Assembly (NCBI RefSeq): GCF_008364795.1
Contig: NZ_VTTM01000001.1
Span: 496,001-560,000, forward strand
Source: Azospirillum oryzae
GTDB lineage: Bacteria; Pseudomonadota; Alphaproteobacteria; Azospirillales; Azospirillaceae
Direction of reading: 5' to 3'
DNA: 64,000 nucleotides
Within the stretch, counting starts at the first letter, position 1, and the number at the start of each line of letters is the position of its first letter. The translations under genes were made by a program, and so were the position numbers. This document shows positions 1 through 9,635 of the stretch, one piece after another. The notes beneath the pieces are model-generated. The model saw only the letters and a program-made list of their open reading frames with translations, did not search any database and was not told the DNA's origin.

Positions 1-308
1 CCGATGTCGCAGCGGTCGGCCAGGAGATCGTCGATGAAGCGGGGAAAGCTGCTCTCCACCACGGCCAGCCGCACGCCCAGATCGTCGGCGAAGGCCTGCG
101 CCAGTTCCGCATCCAGCCCCTCCAGCGCGCCGGTGCGCGGATTCCGGAACGAGATTGCATAGTAATCGGGCCAGGAACAGACACGAAGTTGCTTCTGCTC
201 TGCAATTTTCTGAAGTTTCCCATCGGCCGCCATGACCGGTTCGGCGATGGAAGCCGATAAAACCGACAGAATTGCTGCACCAATTGCCCAAGAGACCCGC
301 GTCGACAT
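1..308 (-). CDS. Amino-acid-type ABC transporter substrate-binding protein (family 3), N-terminal part
   Basis: Only the first ~102 residues are inside the window; the gene runs off the left edge. The protein starts MSTRVSWAIGAAILSVLSAS, a typical signal peptide with a probable cleavage after AMA near residue 28. It continues with LRVCSWPDYYAISFRNP and GLDAELAQAFADDLGV, the opening of the SBP_bac_3 fold of periplasmic amino-acid-binding proteins. An AAAGG-like ribosome site lies about 7 nt before the ATG. It is divergent from the hybrid kinase that follows. A family-3 domain can also be the input of a sensor kinase, and the missing C-terminus leaves that open. Confidence 0.8.
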   Translation of the reverse strand, partial: MSTRVSWAIGAAILSVLSASIAEPVMAADGKLQKIAEQKQLRVCSWPDYYAISFRNPRTGALEGLDAELAQAFADDLGVRLAVVESSFPRFIDDLLADRCDI

Positions 309-513
309 GTCACACCTTTCGTTAACCAACCGCCCCAGTTCTTCACACCGCAAACACAAGTCCGCAAAGCGGCGCTGATATCTTAGCATCACACGGGCAT
401 TGACGGCAGCGAATGCTTGGCGTCCGCCATCTGTCCCTGCTATTATCCCGAACACAAACTTCGACCACGGCCGACGTCCAGCGCCTTGATTCGACTGCAA
501 TCCGGAGGCGGTT

Positions 514-3500
514 GTGGGTCGGGTCCGCGAAACATGCCGGGTCGCTCGACCACATCTGACCGTCCGGAACGCAGTCCTGTCCCTGTCCCCAGCCAAAGCG
601 GACCTGAAGGGTCTCTTCGAAAAGCGGGGCGGCGTCATCGCCTTCGCCCTGCTGGCGGTCTTCGCCCTGCTGATAATCCAGGGCCAGCAATTGATCGCCG
701 CAAGGCAGGCCGCGCTCGATTCCGCGGAGACCAGTCTGTCGAGCCTCGCTGCGGCGCTCGAGGTATCGACCACCCGCACGGTTCAGTCGGTGGACGTGAC
801 CCTGTCCTCCATCGTCGATTCGCTGTCCGACGCAAGCTGGACCGGCGAGGATGGGGCGACGGATCCCGACCCGACCGCCATGCTGACCGACCGGTTGCGC
901 CGCTCGCCGCACCTGCGCGGGCTGACGCTGCTCGACCGCACCGGCCGCATCGTCGCAACCACCGAGGGGACGCGTCCCGCCGGCCTCTATCTGACGGAGT
1001 TGGACGTCTTCCGCCTGCAAACGTCCGGCCAGGGCAGCGGGCTGGTGATCGGCGATCCTCGCCCGGGGCGCAGCCTGATCGACCGCGCCGACGGGGGCGA
1101 GCGCTCGGGACGCTGGATATTGCCGATGAGCCGCGCCCTGCGCGACGCCGACGGCACGCTGCAGGCGGTGGTCGTCGCCACCGTCAACCCGGATTACTTC
1201 CAGGGACTGTACCGCGCGGTCCAGGGCGGCCACGTCGGTGGCCAAGTCGGCGGCAGCGTCACCGGCGTGGGCGACCGCATCGCGCTGTACCGCTATGACG
1301 GCACCCTGCTGACCGTCCAGCCGCAGGCCGGGGAGGAGATCGCCCGCTCCTTCGCGGCGACGCCGCTGTTCCGAAGCCATCTGCCGCAGGCCGAATATGG
1401 CGTGTTCCGCCATTCCGGGACGGATATCGGCGCAAGTCCCGACACGCGCATCGTCGCCTACCGGACGACGCCGGTCTGGCCGCTGGTCCTGACGGTCAGC
1501 GTGCGCAAGGACGCGGTGCTGGCCGGGTGGCGCGACAATCTGTGGACGGCGACCCTGCTGTCCGGCGGGATGATCGTGCTGCTGGGGATGTTCGGGCTGA
1601 TGCTTGCCCGTTCTCTGGCGGCGCAACGCCGGCAGGGCAAGGAACTGGAAGAAGCCAACGCCCGCCTGTCCGCCATCGTCGACACCGCGGCGGAGGGCAT
1701 CGTCACCGCAAGGCCGGACGGCGTGATCGAGGCGGCCAATCCGGCCGCTCACGCCATCTTCCGCTGCGCGCCGGGCGGGCTGATCGGACGGTCGGTGCTG
1801 GATCTGCTGCCGCCGGACATGCGAACCAATGCCGCCCGTGCGATGGACGAGATCGCACAGGGCCGCCGCGGCATGGGTCGGGCGGCGCGGGGCGAGACCA
1901 TCGCCCTGCGGCCGTCGGCGCCCAATGGCAGCGGGGAGGCGGAAAGCTTCCCGCTGGCCTATTCGATGGCGCTGGTCAGGACCGGGGCCGGGCCGCTCTA
2001 TGCCGCGATCCTGCGCGACCTGACGGAGGAGAAGCGGCTGGAGCATACCCTGCGCGACGCCAAGGAACGGGCGGAGGACGGCCAGCGCATCAAGATGGAA
2101 TTCCTCGCGACCATGAGTCACGAGATCCGCACGCCGATGAACGGCGTGATCGGTATGGCCGGGCTGCTGCTCGACACGCCGATGGAGGCCGAACAGCGCA
2201 CCTATGCCGAGACGATCCGCGATTCCGCCGAATCGCTTCTGGTCATCATCAACGACATCCTGGACTTCTCCAAGATCGATGCCGGCCGTTTGGATCTGGA
2301 GATCGGCGAGTTCGAACTGGTGCCGATGGTCGAAAGCGTGGCGGAGATCCTGGCGCCGCGCGCCGCGGCCAAGGGGCTGGACCTCGCCAGCTACGTGCCG
2401 CCCGGCCTGCGCGGCCCGCTGCTGGGCGATGCCGGGCGGCTGCGGCAAATCCTGCTGAACCTCGCCGGCAACGCCGTGAAGTTCACCGATACCGGCAGCG
2501 TCACCATCCTGCTGAGCGAGGAGCCCGCTTCCGCCGGTTCCGAACCCGACGGCGTCTGCGTCCGGTTCGAGGTGCGCGATACCGGAATCGGCATTCCGGA
2601 GGAGGAGCGCCCACGCCTGTTCGCCATGTTCACCCAGGTGGATTCCTCGCCCGCCCGTCGCCATGGCGGCACCGGGCTGGGGCTGGCGATCTGCAAGCGG
2701 CTGGCGGAACTGATGGGCGGCCGGATCGGCGTGGACAGCCAGCCGGGATCGGGCAGCACCTTCTGGGTGACCATCCCGCTGAAGCGCGGCGCGGGAAGCG
2801 CCCATCCGCCGACGCCGGCCGGCGATTGGGCCGGGCGCCGCCTGCTGCTGGTCGACGACATCGCCGTCAACCGCGACCTGCTGACCCGGCAACTCGACGG
2901 CTTCGGCATCGTGACCGAAACGGCGGAGAACGGCGAGCAGGCCCTGTACCGGTTGATCGCCGCCGCCCGAAACGGCAAGCCCTTCGATGCCGCCATCCTC
3001 GATCACCGCATGCCGGGCCTGACCGGTCCCGCACTGGCCCGGCGCATCCGGTCCATTCCCGAACTGGCCGGCATCCGGCTGGCGCTCGCCTCGTCGCAGA
3101 GGCTGGAGGGACAGGAGCCGGATCGGGCGCCGGTCGATACCCACCTGCCCAAGCCGATCCGCTTCAGCACGTTGTGCCAATGCCTCGCCCGGCTGCTGGA
3201 ACCGCAACCGGCTGCGGATAGCCTCGCATCCTGGCCCCATCCGCTTCCGGGAAGCGGCCAGGATGCCGGGTCGGCCACCGCCAAAATCGCGTCCCTCCCC
3301 ATCCGCGGGCCGGCCGAAATGTCGACCGTCGTCGGGACCGACGCCCCGCGCGCCGCGCAGCCGGAGGCGAAGCCGCGCGCCCGCGTTCTGGTGGCGGAGG
3401 ACAATCCGGTCAATCAGCAGCTGACTCTGGCCCTGCTGCGCCGCGCCGGGCACAGCGCGGAAGCGGTGTCGAACGGCGAGGAAGCGGTGGAGGCGGTGAC

Positions 3501-4161
3501 GGCCCGGCCCTACGACCTCGTCCTGATGGACGTGCAGATGCCGGTGATGGATGGACTGACGGCGACACGGCGGATCCGCCGGCTGTCCGGCCCCGCCGCG
3601 CGCATCCCGGTGGTGGCGCTGACCGCCAACGCCATGCAGGGCGACGCCGCCATCTGTCTGGAAGCCGGCATGGACGATTATCTGTCCAAGCCGATCAATG
3701 CCCGAAAGCTGCTGGATACCATCGCCCGTTTCGTCGCTCCGGCCGCCGACGGCGCTGCCGACAGCGGCGGGCAAGCCCCCGCCCCGCAACGGCCGCCGTC
3801 CGAACCGGAACCGGCCACCGTCAATGCGGAAAAGATCGATGAGCTGCGCGACGCGTTGGGCGGTGACGGGTTCGCGCTGCTGCTGGAAACCTTCTTCAGC
3901 GACAGCCCGCAGCATCTCGATCTGCTGCGTGCCGCCATCGCGCGCGGCGACTGCGCCGGCATCGAACGGGAGGCGCATATCCTGAAGGGTTCCGCCGCCA
4001 ATGTCGGGTTCGACCGGCTGGCCGCCACCGCGCATCATCTGGTCGCCGCGGCCCGCAACCGCGACCTTGACGCCCTGACCGCCACCGCCGGCGAACAGGT
4101 CGCCGCAGAGCTGTCCGCCGCACGGAAGGCCGCGGCGGCACTGGAGGCATCCGTCGGCTGA
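514..4161 (+). CDS. Hybrid sensor histidine kinase with two receivers and an Hpt domain
   Basis: 1215-residue inner-membrane phosphorelay kinase. Order: TM near 40-60, periplasmic Cache-like sensor to ~345, TM ~346-370, PAS ~380-510, HisKA with phospho-acceptor His536 in [10 protein letters not shown], HATPase with N-box NLAGNAVKF and [10 protein letters not shown], receiver 1 with Asp830 (ILDHRMPG), receiver 2 with Asp1006 ([11 protein letters not shown]), and a C-terminal Hpt with His1155 ([13 protein letters not shown]). The GTG start was chosen because GGAGG lies 5-6 nt upstream. All four phosphorelay stations look intact, so the protein could hand phosphate to a separate receiver; the next gene downstream on the same strand is a receiver-HATPase protein. 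The signal sensed is unknown. Confidence 0.93.
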   Translation: MGRVRETCRVARPHLTVRNAVLSLSPAKADLKGLFEKRGGVIAFALLAVFALLIIQGQQLIAARQAALDSAETSLSSLAAALEVSTTRTVQSVDVTLSSIVDSLSDASWTGEDGATDPDPTAMLTDRLRRSPHLRGLTLLDRTGRIVATTEGTRPAGLYLTELDVFRLQTSGQGSGLVIGDPRPGRSLIDRADGGERSGRWILPMSRALRDADGTLQAVVVATVNPDYFQGLYRAVQGGHVGGQVGGSVTGVGDRIALYRYDGTLLTVQPQAGEEIARSFAATPLFRSHLPQAEYGVFRHSGTDIGASPDTRIVAYRTTPVWPLVLTVSVRKDAVLAGWRDNLWTATLLSGGMIVLLGMFGLMLARSLAAQRRQGKELEEANARLSAIVDTAAEGIVTARPDGVIEAANPAAHAIFRCAPGGLIGRSVLDLLPPDMRTNAARAMDEIAQGRRGMGRAARGETIALRPSAPNGSGEAESFPLAYSMALVRTGAGPLYAAILRDLTEEKRLEHTLRDAKERAEDGQRIKMEFLATMSHEIRTPMNGVIGMAGLLLDTPMEAEQRTYAETIRDSAESLLVIINDILDFSKIDAGRLDLEIGEFELVPMVESVAEILAPRAAAKGLDLASYVPPGLRGPLLGDAGRLRQILLNLAGNAVKFTDTGSVTILLSEEPASAGSEPDGVCVRFEVRDTGIGIPEEERPRLFAMFTQVDSSPARRHGGTGLGLAICKRLAELMGGRIGVDSQPGSGSTFWVTIPLKRGAGSAHPPTPAGDWAGRRLLLVDDIAVNRDLLTRQLDGFGIVTETAENGEQALYRLIAAARNGKPFDAAILDHRMPGLTGPALARRIRSIPELAGIRLALASSQRLEGQEPDRAPVDTHLPKPIRFSTLCQCLARLLEPQPAADSLASWPHPLPGSGQDAGSATAKIASLPIRGPAEMSTVVGTDAPRAAQPEAKPRARVLVAEDNPVNQQLTLALLRRAGHSAEAVSNGEEAVEAVTARPYDLVLMDVQMPVMDGLTATRRIRRLSGPAARIPVVALTANAMQGDAAICLEAGMDDYLSKPINARKLLDTIARFVAPAADGAADSGGQAPAPQRPPSEPEPATVNAEKIDELRDALGGDGFALLLETFFSDSPQHLDLLRAAIARGDCAGIEREAHILKGSAANVGFDRLAATAHHLVAAARNRDLDALTATAGEQVAAELSAARKAAAALEASVG

Positions 4162-4293
4162 GCCCCCGACCGGGTCGCCGGGCGCCCATGCTGCGACGCA
4201 GTGCCGCCGGTGATTGTGCAATAGCGTCAGTTTCAGTAAAATGCCGCGGATTTTACGATCCCGCTCCCCGAACCGTTGGAGTAGACGCCGACC

Positions 4294-5214
4294 ATGGCCG
4301 ATGCCGTCACCGCTCTGGTCGTCGATGACGAGGAAATGACCCGCGCCATCGTTGCCGGCTATCTCTCCCGCATCGGCTACCGCACGCTGGAGGCCGAGAC
4401 CAAGGCGCAGGCGTGGGAAATCCTGTCCTCCAGCGGGTCAGCGATCCATGTCGTTCTGCTCGACCGGCGGCTCGCCGACGGCGACGGGCTGGAACTGTAC
4501 GAACGGATGAAGCAGGAACCGCATCTGGCCGACATCCCCGTCATCGTCCAGACCATCTCCGACAGCAGTTCGGAGATCGCGGCCGCCATCCGTGCCGGCG
4601 TGTTCTACTACCTCATCAAGCCTTATGACGGTGCGCTGCTGCGCTCCGTCGTCCGTGCGGCGGAGGAGACGACCGGGCGGCTGAGAAGCCTGCAGGGCGA
4701 TCTGCGCTCCCGCTCCGACGCCATCGGGCTGCTGCGCGACGGGCGTTTCCGCTTCCGCACCCTGCAGGAGGCACAGAATCTCGCCATCACCCTGTCGTCC
4801 GTCGCCGCCACCGCCCACAGCCTGACCTTCGGCCTGTCGGAGATCCTGGTGAATGCGGTGGAGCACGGCAACCTCGGCATCGGGTTCGAGGCGAAGGGCC
4901 GGCTGAAGGCCAGCGGCATGCTGGCGCGCGAGATCGAGGCGCGGCTGGCGTCGGCCGAGCATCGCGACAAATACGCCACCGTGCATGTGGAGCGCAGCGA
5001 CAGCCGCGTGATCTTCACCGTGACCGACATGGGGGCGGGTTTCGACTTCAACCGTTACCTGTCGGTCGATGCCTCCCAATCGAACGCCACCCATGGCCGC
5101 GGGATCGCGCTGGCCCGCATGGTCGGATTCGACCAGTTGACCTATGTCGGCAACGGCAACCGGGTGGTCGGCATCGTCAATCTGGACCGGGCGTCGGACG
5201 GCCTGTCCGACTGA
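4294..5214 (+). CDS. Receiver-HATPase protein (RsbW/HsbR-type switch kinase)
   Basis: 306 residues. The N-terminal receiver (~5-125) is complete: VVDDEE acidic pocket, phospho-acceptor in VVLLDRRLADGDG and the lysine of YYLIKPYD. The C-terminal half (~165-300) is an HATPase_c_2 fold of the anti-sigma serine-kinase type, with N-box EILVNAVEHGN, G1 box VTDMGAGFD and lid THGRGIALAR. It lacks a HisKA dimerisation domain, so it should phosphorylate a STAS protein on serine rather than a histidine. It lies 132 nt after the hybrid kinase on the same strand and its 3' end overlaps the convergent PP2C gene by 38 nt. Inferred role: phosphorylation by the upstream relay tunes its action on the STAS protein nearby. 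Confidence 0.88.
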   Translation: MADAVTALVVDDEEMTRAIVAGYLSRIGYRTLEAETKAQAWEILSSSGSAIHVVLLDRRLADGDGLELYERMKQEPHLADIPVIVQTISDSSSEIAAAIRAGVFYYLIKPYDGALLRSVVRAAEETTGRLRSLQGDLRSRSDAIGLLRDGRFRFRTLQEAQNLAITLSSVAATAHSLTFGLSEILVNAVEHGNLGIGFEAKGRLKASGMLAREIEARLASAEHRDKYATVHVERSDSRVIFTVTDMGAGFDFNRYLSVDASQSNATHGRGIALARMVGFDQLTYVGNGNRVVGIVNLDRASDGLSD

Positions 5215-6364
5215 CCCACAGCACCGTCAGGTCGTCGGCCAGCAGCCGCGGCATTGCCGTGAAATAGCGGTCGAGCAGGCAGCGCAGCGGCCGGTCCGGC
5301 GCGTCATCCTCCAGGCCGCGCACCAGATCGGTCACACCGCCATAGCCGAACATCCGCCCGTCCCAGCCGCGCGCCTCGTACAAGGCATCGCTGAACAGGA
5401 CCAGGGCGGAGCCCGGCGGAAAGTCCAGGCATTGGTTGCGGTAGCGCGCCTCGGCCGCGACGCCCAGCGGCAGGCCGCAGCTCGGCCCCACATCCAGCCC
5501 GCCATCGGGGCGGCGAACCAGCGGCTTCGGCGCGGCGGCCGTGGCATAGACCAGCCGGTCGGCGGCGACATCCACCACGGCATAGAACATCGCAGCGAAC
5601 TGCGTCTCCGGCAGCAGCCCGACCAGCAGGCCGTTCAGGACCCGCAGCGTCTCGGCCGGGTCGTCGGCCGGCAGATCGCTGCGGGCGAGCAGCGCATGCA
5701 GCCGGAAGGTGTTCAGCGCCGCCGCCACGCCATGGCCGGTGAAATCGCACAGGAACAGCGCAAAGCGCCGATCGTCGATCGGCCGCGCGCCCCACAGGTC
5801 GCCGCCAAGCTCCGAGCTTGATTCGAAATGACTGTCCAGCGCGATGCCATAGCGCCGCTCCAGCGACCGGCAGAGCGTGGCATCGGGCAGCAGGTCCAAC
5901 TGCATGTCGCGCGCCAGCGCCATCCGCTGCACGGCGTCGCTGTGGTGGTTGCGCAGGCTGCGGATCACCTCCTGCAGCGAGCGGTCGAGCCGGCGGTTTT
6001 CCAGATGCGGCGACAGGCGGGCCGACAGTTCCGCCAAAGTCAGCGGACGCGCCAACAGATCGGTCGCGCCCGACCGCAGCAGCTCCGCCCGCGCCCGCCC
6101 GCCGGGGAAGCGGCCGAGCGCGAGGATCGGCAGGTCGCGCAGATGTGCCTCTGTCCGCAGTTCCGCCATCAGCTGCGGCCCAAATCCCGGCAGGCCGGCA
6201 TGCAGAAGCAGCATCTGCGGCGCCCCGGCCGCCAGTGCCCCGGCCAGCCCGCCGCCGTCGACCACCGTGACGTCGCGAACCCCCAACCGGCCCAGGACAT
6301 CGCGCAACGGCCCGGCGGCATGGGGACGCGGATGGCCGATCAAGACGGGCGGGCCGCCGCTCAC
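5177..6364 (-). CDS. PP2C/SpoIIE-family phosphatase with degenerate receiver
   Basis: 395 residues. The N-terminal ~120 residues have the receiver fold, but the acidic pocket is replaced (VLIGHPRPH), the phospho-acceptor Asp is His55 (LLLHAGLPG) and the conserved Lys is Arg (DLLARPL), so it is a pseudoreceiver. The C-terminal SpoIIE/RsbU domain keeps its metal-site motifs: LGGDLWG, LFLCDFTGHG, FSDALYEAR and ADDLTV. Such enzymes dephosphorylate the serine of STAS antagonists. The GTG start sits 3 nt after the STAS stop codon with no separate ribosome site, which suggests translational coupling. Together with the receiver-HATPase gene it supplies the two activities that are fused in Pseudomonas HsbR. 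Confidence 0.88.
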   Translation of the reverse strand: MSGGPPVLIGHPRPHAAGPLRDVLGRLGVRDVTVVDGGGLAGALAAGAPQMLLLHAGLPGFGPQLMAELRTEAHLRDLPILALGRFPGGRARAELLRSGATDLLARPLTLAELSARLSPHLENRRLDRSLQEVIRSLRNHHSDAVQRMALARDMQLDLLPDATLCRSLERRYGIALDSHFESSSELGGDLWGARPIDDRRFALFLCDFTGHGVAAALNTFRLHALLARSDLPADDPAETLRVLNGLLVGLLPETQFAAMFYAVVDVAADRLVYATAAAPKPLVRRPDGGLDVGPSCGLPLGVAAEARYRNQCLDFPPGSALVLFSDALYEARGWDGRMFGYGGVTDLVRGLEDDAPDRPLRCLLDRYFTAMPRLLADDLTVLWVSRTGRPTPGPD

Positions 6365-6367
6365 CGG

Positions 6368-6673
6368 CTAGAACTCGCAGGGGATGAGGGTGTGGAACTC
6401 CGAGATCTCGATCAACTCGCGGACCTGACCGCGCGGATGCTTCAGGCGGAAGACGACCCCCGTCCGCTTGGCCGCATTGTTCGCCAGGACCAGCAGCCCC
6501 AGCCCGGCGGAGTCCATGTACTCGACGGCCGACAGGTTCAGCACGCATTCCGCGACGCCGCCCTTCTCCCACTCCGCCAGGATCTCCCGGAACCCGGCGT
6601 CGGCCTCGAACGTCATCTGCCCGCGCAGTTCCAGTTCGCGCACGCCGCCGTTGTCGCGCACCGTATAGTCCAT
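6368..6673 (-). CDS. STAS-domain anti-anti-sigma factor
   Basis: 101-residue single STAS domain of the SpoIIAA/RsbV/HsbA type. The motif YMDSAGLG contains the expected phospho-acceptor serine (Ser55 in this numbering). I chose the ATG at 6673 because GGTGGA lies ~6 nt upstream and because the longer reading would run into the preceding cyclase gene. It sits between the GGDEF gene and the PP2C gene on the same strand with gaps of about 30 and 3 nt, so all three are probably one transcript. It is the natural shared substrate of the neighbouring switch kinase and phosphatase. Its downstream partner, an anti-sigma factor or the cyclase itself, cannot be read from the sequence. Confidence 0.9.
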   Translation of the reverse strand: MDYTVRDNGGVRELELRGQMTFEADAGFREILAEWEKGGVAECVLNLSAVEYMDSAGLGLLVLANNAAKRTGVVFRLKHPRGQVRELIEISEFHTLIPCEF

Positions 6674-6704
6674 CACCAGATCCACCGTTGAAAACGCTGC
6701 CGGC

Positions 6705-8354
6705 CTACATTCCCGGCTCGAACACCGCGACGCGGTTGCGGCCGAGGTGCTTCGCCCGATAGAGCGCCAGATCGGCACGGTGGATCGCCCGCTCCAGCGT
6801 GTCGGTCGCCCCCTCCAGCCCGGCTATGCCGATGCTCGCGGTCAGGCGGAATGTGCCGTCGGTCGCCTCGATCGGCATGCGGGCCAGATGGCGGCGCACC
6901 CGTTCGGCCACCACCCGGCTCTCGTCGGCGGTCGCACCGGGCAGTACCACCACGAACTCCTCCCCGCCCAGCCGGCCGAGAATGTCGTATTCTCGAAGAA
7001 TCGCCTGACAGCCAGCCGCCACCATGCGCAGCGCGTCGTCACCGGTGGCATGGCCGAAGGTGTCGTTGATGCGTTTGAAATGGTCGACGTCCAGGACGAA
7101 GACGGACAGCGGCTCGTGGAACCGGTGGGCTCGGGCCAGCTGGGCGCGCGCCATGTCCATGAAGGACCGGCGGTTGTAGATGCCGGTCAACGGATCGCGC
7201 GACGCCATGTCGCGCAGCGCCTCTTCCATGCTGCGGCGCTCGGTGTAGTCGTAGATCCAGGCGAGATTGACCTCCATGCCCTGGATCACCGCCTGATTCA
7301 CCGTGAACAGCGTCCAGAAGGGCGAGCCGTCGGCCCGCTTGAACTGGACCTCCATATTGGTGACGCCGCCACCGCCGCGCAGCCGTTCCAGGACGCGCAG
7401 GCGCTGGTGGCTGTCCAGGTAATAGTCGCGGGCGCGGCTGCCGATCAGTTTTTCACGCGGCAGGCCGATCAGTTCGGCGAAGCGGGTGTTGACGAAGATG
7501 ATCCGGCCATCGTCGCGCCTGGACACCGAAACGCCGATCGGACTCTGTTCGAGGATGGCCTCCAGCCGCTCCTCGTTCGGGCGCGATCCGGACAGTTCGT
7601 GGATGGCGCCGACGATGCCGGCCGGCTTGCCCGATCCGTCGTGGAAGGCGGTCTTGGTGAGGTTGACCGTCCGCATCGCGCCTTCGGCCGTGCAGATCGG
7701 CGCTTCGTATTGGACGCTGCCGTCATGCTCCAGCAGGTCACGGTCGTGGCCGGCATGCTCCCTCGCCATGTCAGGCCCGGTGAGCGCGAAGGTGGTCCGC
7801 AGCAGCATCTCGTCGCGGGCGATGCCGGTCAGGCGGGAGAAGGCGTGGTTGACCGCGATGTACTGTCCGGCGGCGTTCTTGACGAACAGCGGCAGCGGCG
7901 AGGCTTCCAGCAGAGCGTCAACCACCGGCATCTCGGCGCGTGGGGCGTCGTCCTTCACCCCATCGGCCTGCCGGCAAACGGCATCGACGTCCGTCACGGT
8001 CAGCAGCCGCTGCATGCCGTCCTCGCCGCCTGCCCCGCTGTCCCATGGCTTTTCCGCCACCGTCACCCAGCGTGTGGAACCGTCGTTCCGCAGGACGCGG
8101 AGCGGCTTTCCCGAACCTTGTGCGCCGCCGGGGCCACAATGGTCGAGTGCGAATTCGCACAGGCTGCGGCCCGGCAGGCCGCCCGCCTCGCAACCCAGCA
8201 GGTCATGCAGGGCCGGATTCGCATGGTGGATGATCCCCGAAGCCGTGACGAGGCAAATCCCGACCGGCAGACGGTCGAAGACTGAAAACGCGGTTTCGCG
8301 CCCGTCATCCACACCACGGCCTGAGATCATCACCATGCAACCCGGTACCGGCAT
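6705..8354 (-). CDS. Diguanylate cyclase with three PAS domains
   Basis: ~549 residues, no membrane segment. Three PAS domains (roughly 20-130, 150-265, 270-390) are followed by a GGDEF domain with active-site GGEEF and the product-inhibition I-site RxxD (REYD) exactly five residues before it, so an active, feedback-inhibited c-di-GMP synthase is expected. The open frame extends to 8537 but that stretch lacks domain similarity and overlaps cobC; ATG 8354 is the first sensible start, with ATG 8336 or 8330 as alternatives and no strong ribosome site. It heads the STAS-PP2C run. In Pseudomonas the HsbA STAS protein activates the cyclase HsbD, which makes this pairing notable. Confidence 0.88.
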   Translation of the reverse strand: MPVPGCMVMISGRGVDDGRETAFSVFDRLPVGICLVTASGIIHHANPALHDLLGCEAGGLPGRSLCEFALDHCGPGGAQGSGKPLRVLRNDGSTRWVTVAEKPWDSGAGGEDGMQRLLTVTDVDAVCRQADGVKDDAPRAEMPVVDALLEASPLPLFVKNAAGQYIAVNHAFSRLTGIARDEMLLRTTFALTGPDMAREHAGHDRDLLEHDGSVQYEAPICTAEGAMRTVNLTKTAFHDGSGKPAGIVGAIHELSGSRPNEERLEAILEQSPIGVSVSRRDDGRIIFVNTRFAELIGLPREKLIGSRARDYYLDSHQRLRVLERLRGGGGVTNMEVQFKRADGSPFWTLFTVNQAVIQGMEVNLAWIYDYTERRSMEEALRDMASRDPLTGIYNRRSFMDMARAQLARAHRFHEPLSVFVLDVDHFKRINDTFGHATGDDALRMVAAGCQAILREYDILGRLGGEEFVVVLPGATADESRVVAERVRRHLARMPIEATDGTFRLTASIGIAGLEGATDTLERAIHRADLALYRAKHLGRNRVAVFEPGM

Positions 8355-8472
8355 GGCCGAGAGTGTTTCATAGAATTTTATGTCCCCGCAACGCCGGCGA
8401 CTTCCGACAGGGTCGAAGTATAACAGCCGGATTTCTAAAAACGGTTGAGTGTATAAAATTTTCGCCGATTGT

Positions 8473-9567
8473 TCAAGACGCTGACGTTTCACGCGGTTGC
8501 AGTGCCCGGCTTCTTTCCGCAGCCAATGCGACATCAAGCCGCTGCCGGTCCTCGGCCGCGCCCGGCAACCCGAAGCGCAGCCAATCCGGCCGCTGTTCGA
8601 ATCGGCGCACGAGGAGTCCGGCCTCGCCCAGGGCGCGATAGAGCGCCGGTGCCCGCGGGTCCTCGACGAGACGGAACAGTTCGGTCCCGCCGATCACCCG
8701 CAGGCCGGCCCCCTCCAGCAGTCGGTCCAGTTCCGCCGCCGCCGCCGCCAACCGCCGCCTTGTCGCCTCGATCCAACGGCGGTCGCCAAGCGCCGCCGTG
8801 GCGATGGCCAGGCCCGGTCCCGACACCGCCCAAGGCCCGATGGCCTCGCGCAGCGCCGCCGCCAATCCGGCCGGCGCCAGTGCGATGCCCAGCCGCAGCC
8901 CCGCAAGCCCGAAGAATTTGCCGAAGGACCGCAGGATCACCAGCCCCGGCTTGCCGGCATGCGCCGCGAGGCTGTCCTCCGGCCGCATGTCGGCGAAGGC
9001 CTCATCCACCACCAGCCAGCCGCCGCGCGCCGCCTGTGCTTCGGCAAGCTCCAGCAGCCGCACGGCGGGCCAGCGCCGGCCGTCGGGGTTGTTGGGGTTG
9101 ACGATCACCAGGACGTCGGCCTCCTCCACCCCCTCCGCCATCCGGACGTCATGGCCGGCCAACGACCAGCAGCGGGCATGCTCGGCATAGGTAGGCCCCA
9201 GGACGGCGACGCGGCCGGGTGCGCGCAGCCGCGGCAGCAACTGGATCAGCGCCTGCGATCCCGACGCCGCGGCCACCACATCGGCCGACGGCGCGCCATA
9301 GCAGGCCGCCGCTGCGCTCCGCAGCGCGGCCTCCTCTCCGCGGCCGGGCAGCCGGCTCCAGGCGTCCGGCCGCACTGGCGGCAGCGGGTAGGGCCAGGGG
9401 TTGATGCCGGTGGACAGGTCGACCCACGGCTCCGGCGCGCCGGGAAATGCGGCGCGCGCGCCGTCCAGGTCGCCGCCATGCAGCAGGGTGCCTCCCGCCG
9501 GGGCCTCCTGCCCCGTCCGCCGTTCGTCCGTCACGCACGGCTTGGTCGCCGGCCTGTCTTCGGCCAT
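8473..9567 (-). CDS. cobC: Threonine-phosphate decarboxylase / aminotransferase-like CobC
   Basis: 364-residue fold-type-I PLP enzyme. It opens with HGGDLDGARAAFPGAPEPW and DLSTGINPWPYP, characteristic of CobC (the Salmonella CobD function), and carries the PLP-lysine motif RSFGKFFGLAGLRLG. The enzyme makes (R)-1-amino-2-propanol O-2-phosphate for the cobalamin nucleotide loop. GAGGAAGAGG lies before the ATG. It is divergent from cobD with 68 nt between, and both products act at the same step. No B12 riboswitch fits in that short gap. Confidence 0.9.
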   Translation of the reverse strand: MAEDRPATKPCVTDERRTGQEAPAGGTLLHGGDLDGARAAFPGAPEPWVDLSTGINPWPYPLPPVRPDAWSRLPGRGEEAALRSAAAACYGAPSADVVAAASGSQALIQLLPRLRAPGRVAVLGPTYAEHARCWSLAGHDVRMAEGVEEADVLVIVNPNNPDGRRWPAVRLLELAEAQAARGGWLVVDEAFADMRPEDSLAAHAGKPGLVILRSFGKFFGLAGLRLGIALAPAGLAAALREAIGPWAVSGPGLAIATAALGDRRWIEATRRRLAAAAAELDRLLEGAGLRVIGGTELFRLVEDPRAPALYRALGEAGLLVRRFEQRPDWLRFGLPGAAEDRQRLDVALAAERSRALQPRETSAS

Positions 9568-9635
9568 GATCGTGCCTCTTCCTCATTCACCGACGCGCGG
9601 CCGGCGGCCGCCCCATTGCCTGGAACGTCCCACCC

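Noticed and set aside
343..4221. 1292-codon open frame on the minus strand
   Set aside because: Antisense shadow of the hybrid histidine kinase; its translation is Arg/Gly/Gln/His-rich with no domain, while the plus strand has every kinase motif.
5144..5821. 225-codon plus-strand frame across the 3' overlap
   Set aside because: Overlaps the receiver-HATPase end and is antisense to the PP2C metal-site motifs; Gln/Arg-rich shadow.
9568..9635. Cobalamin riboswitch between cobC and cobD
   Set aside because: The gap is only 68 nt and contains no B12-box-like sequence; far too short for the aptamer.
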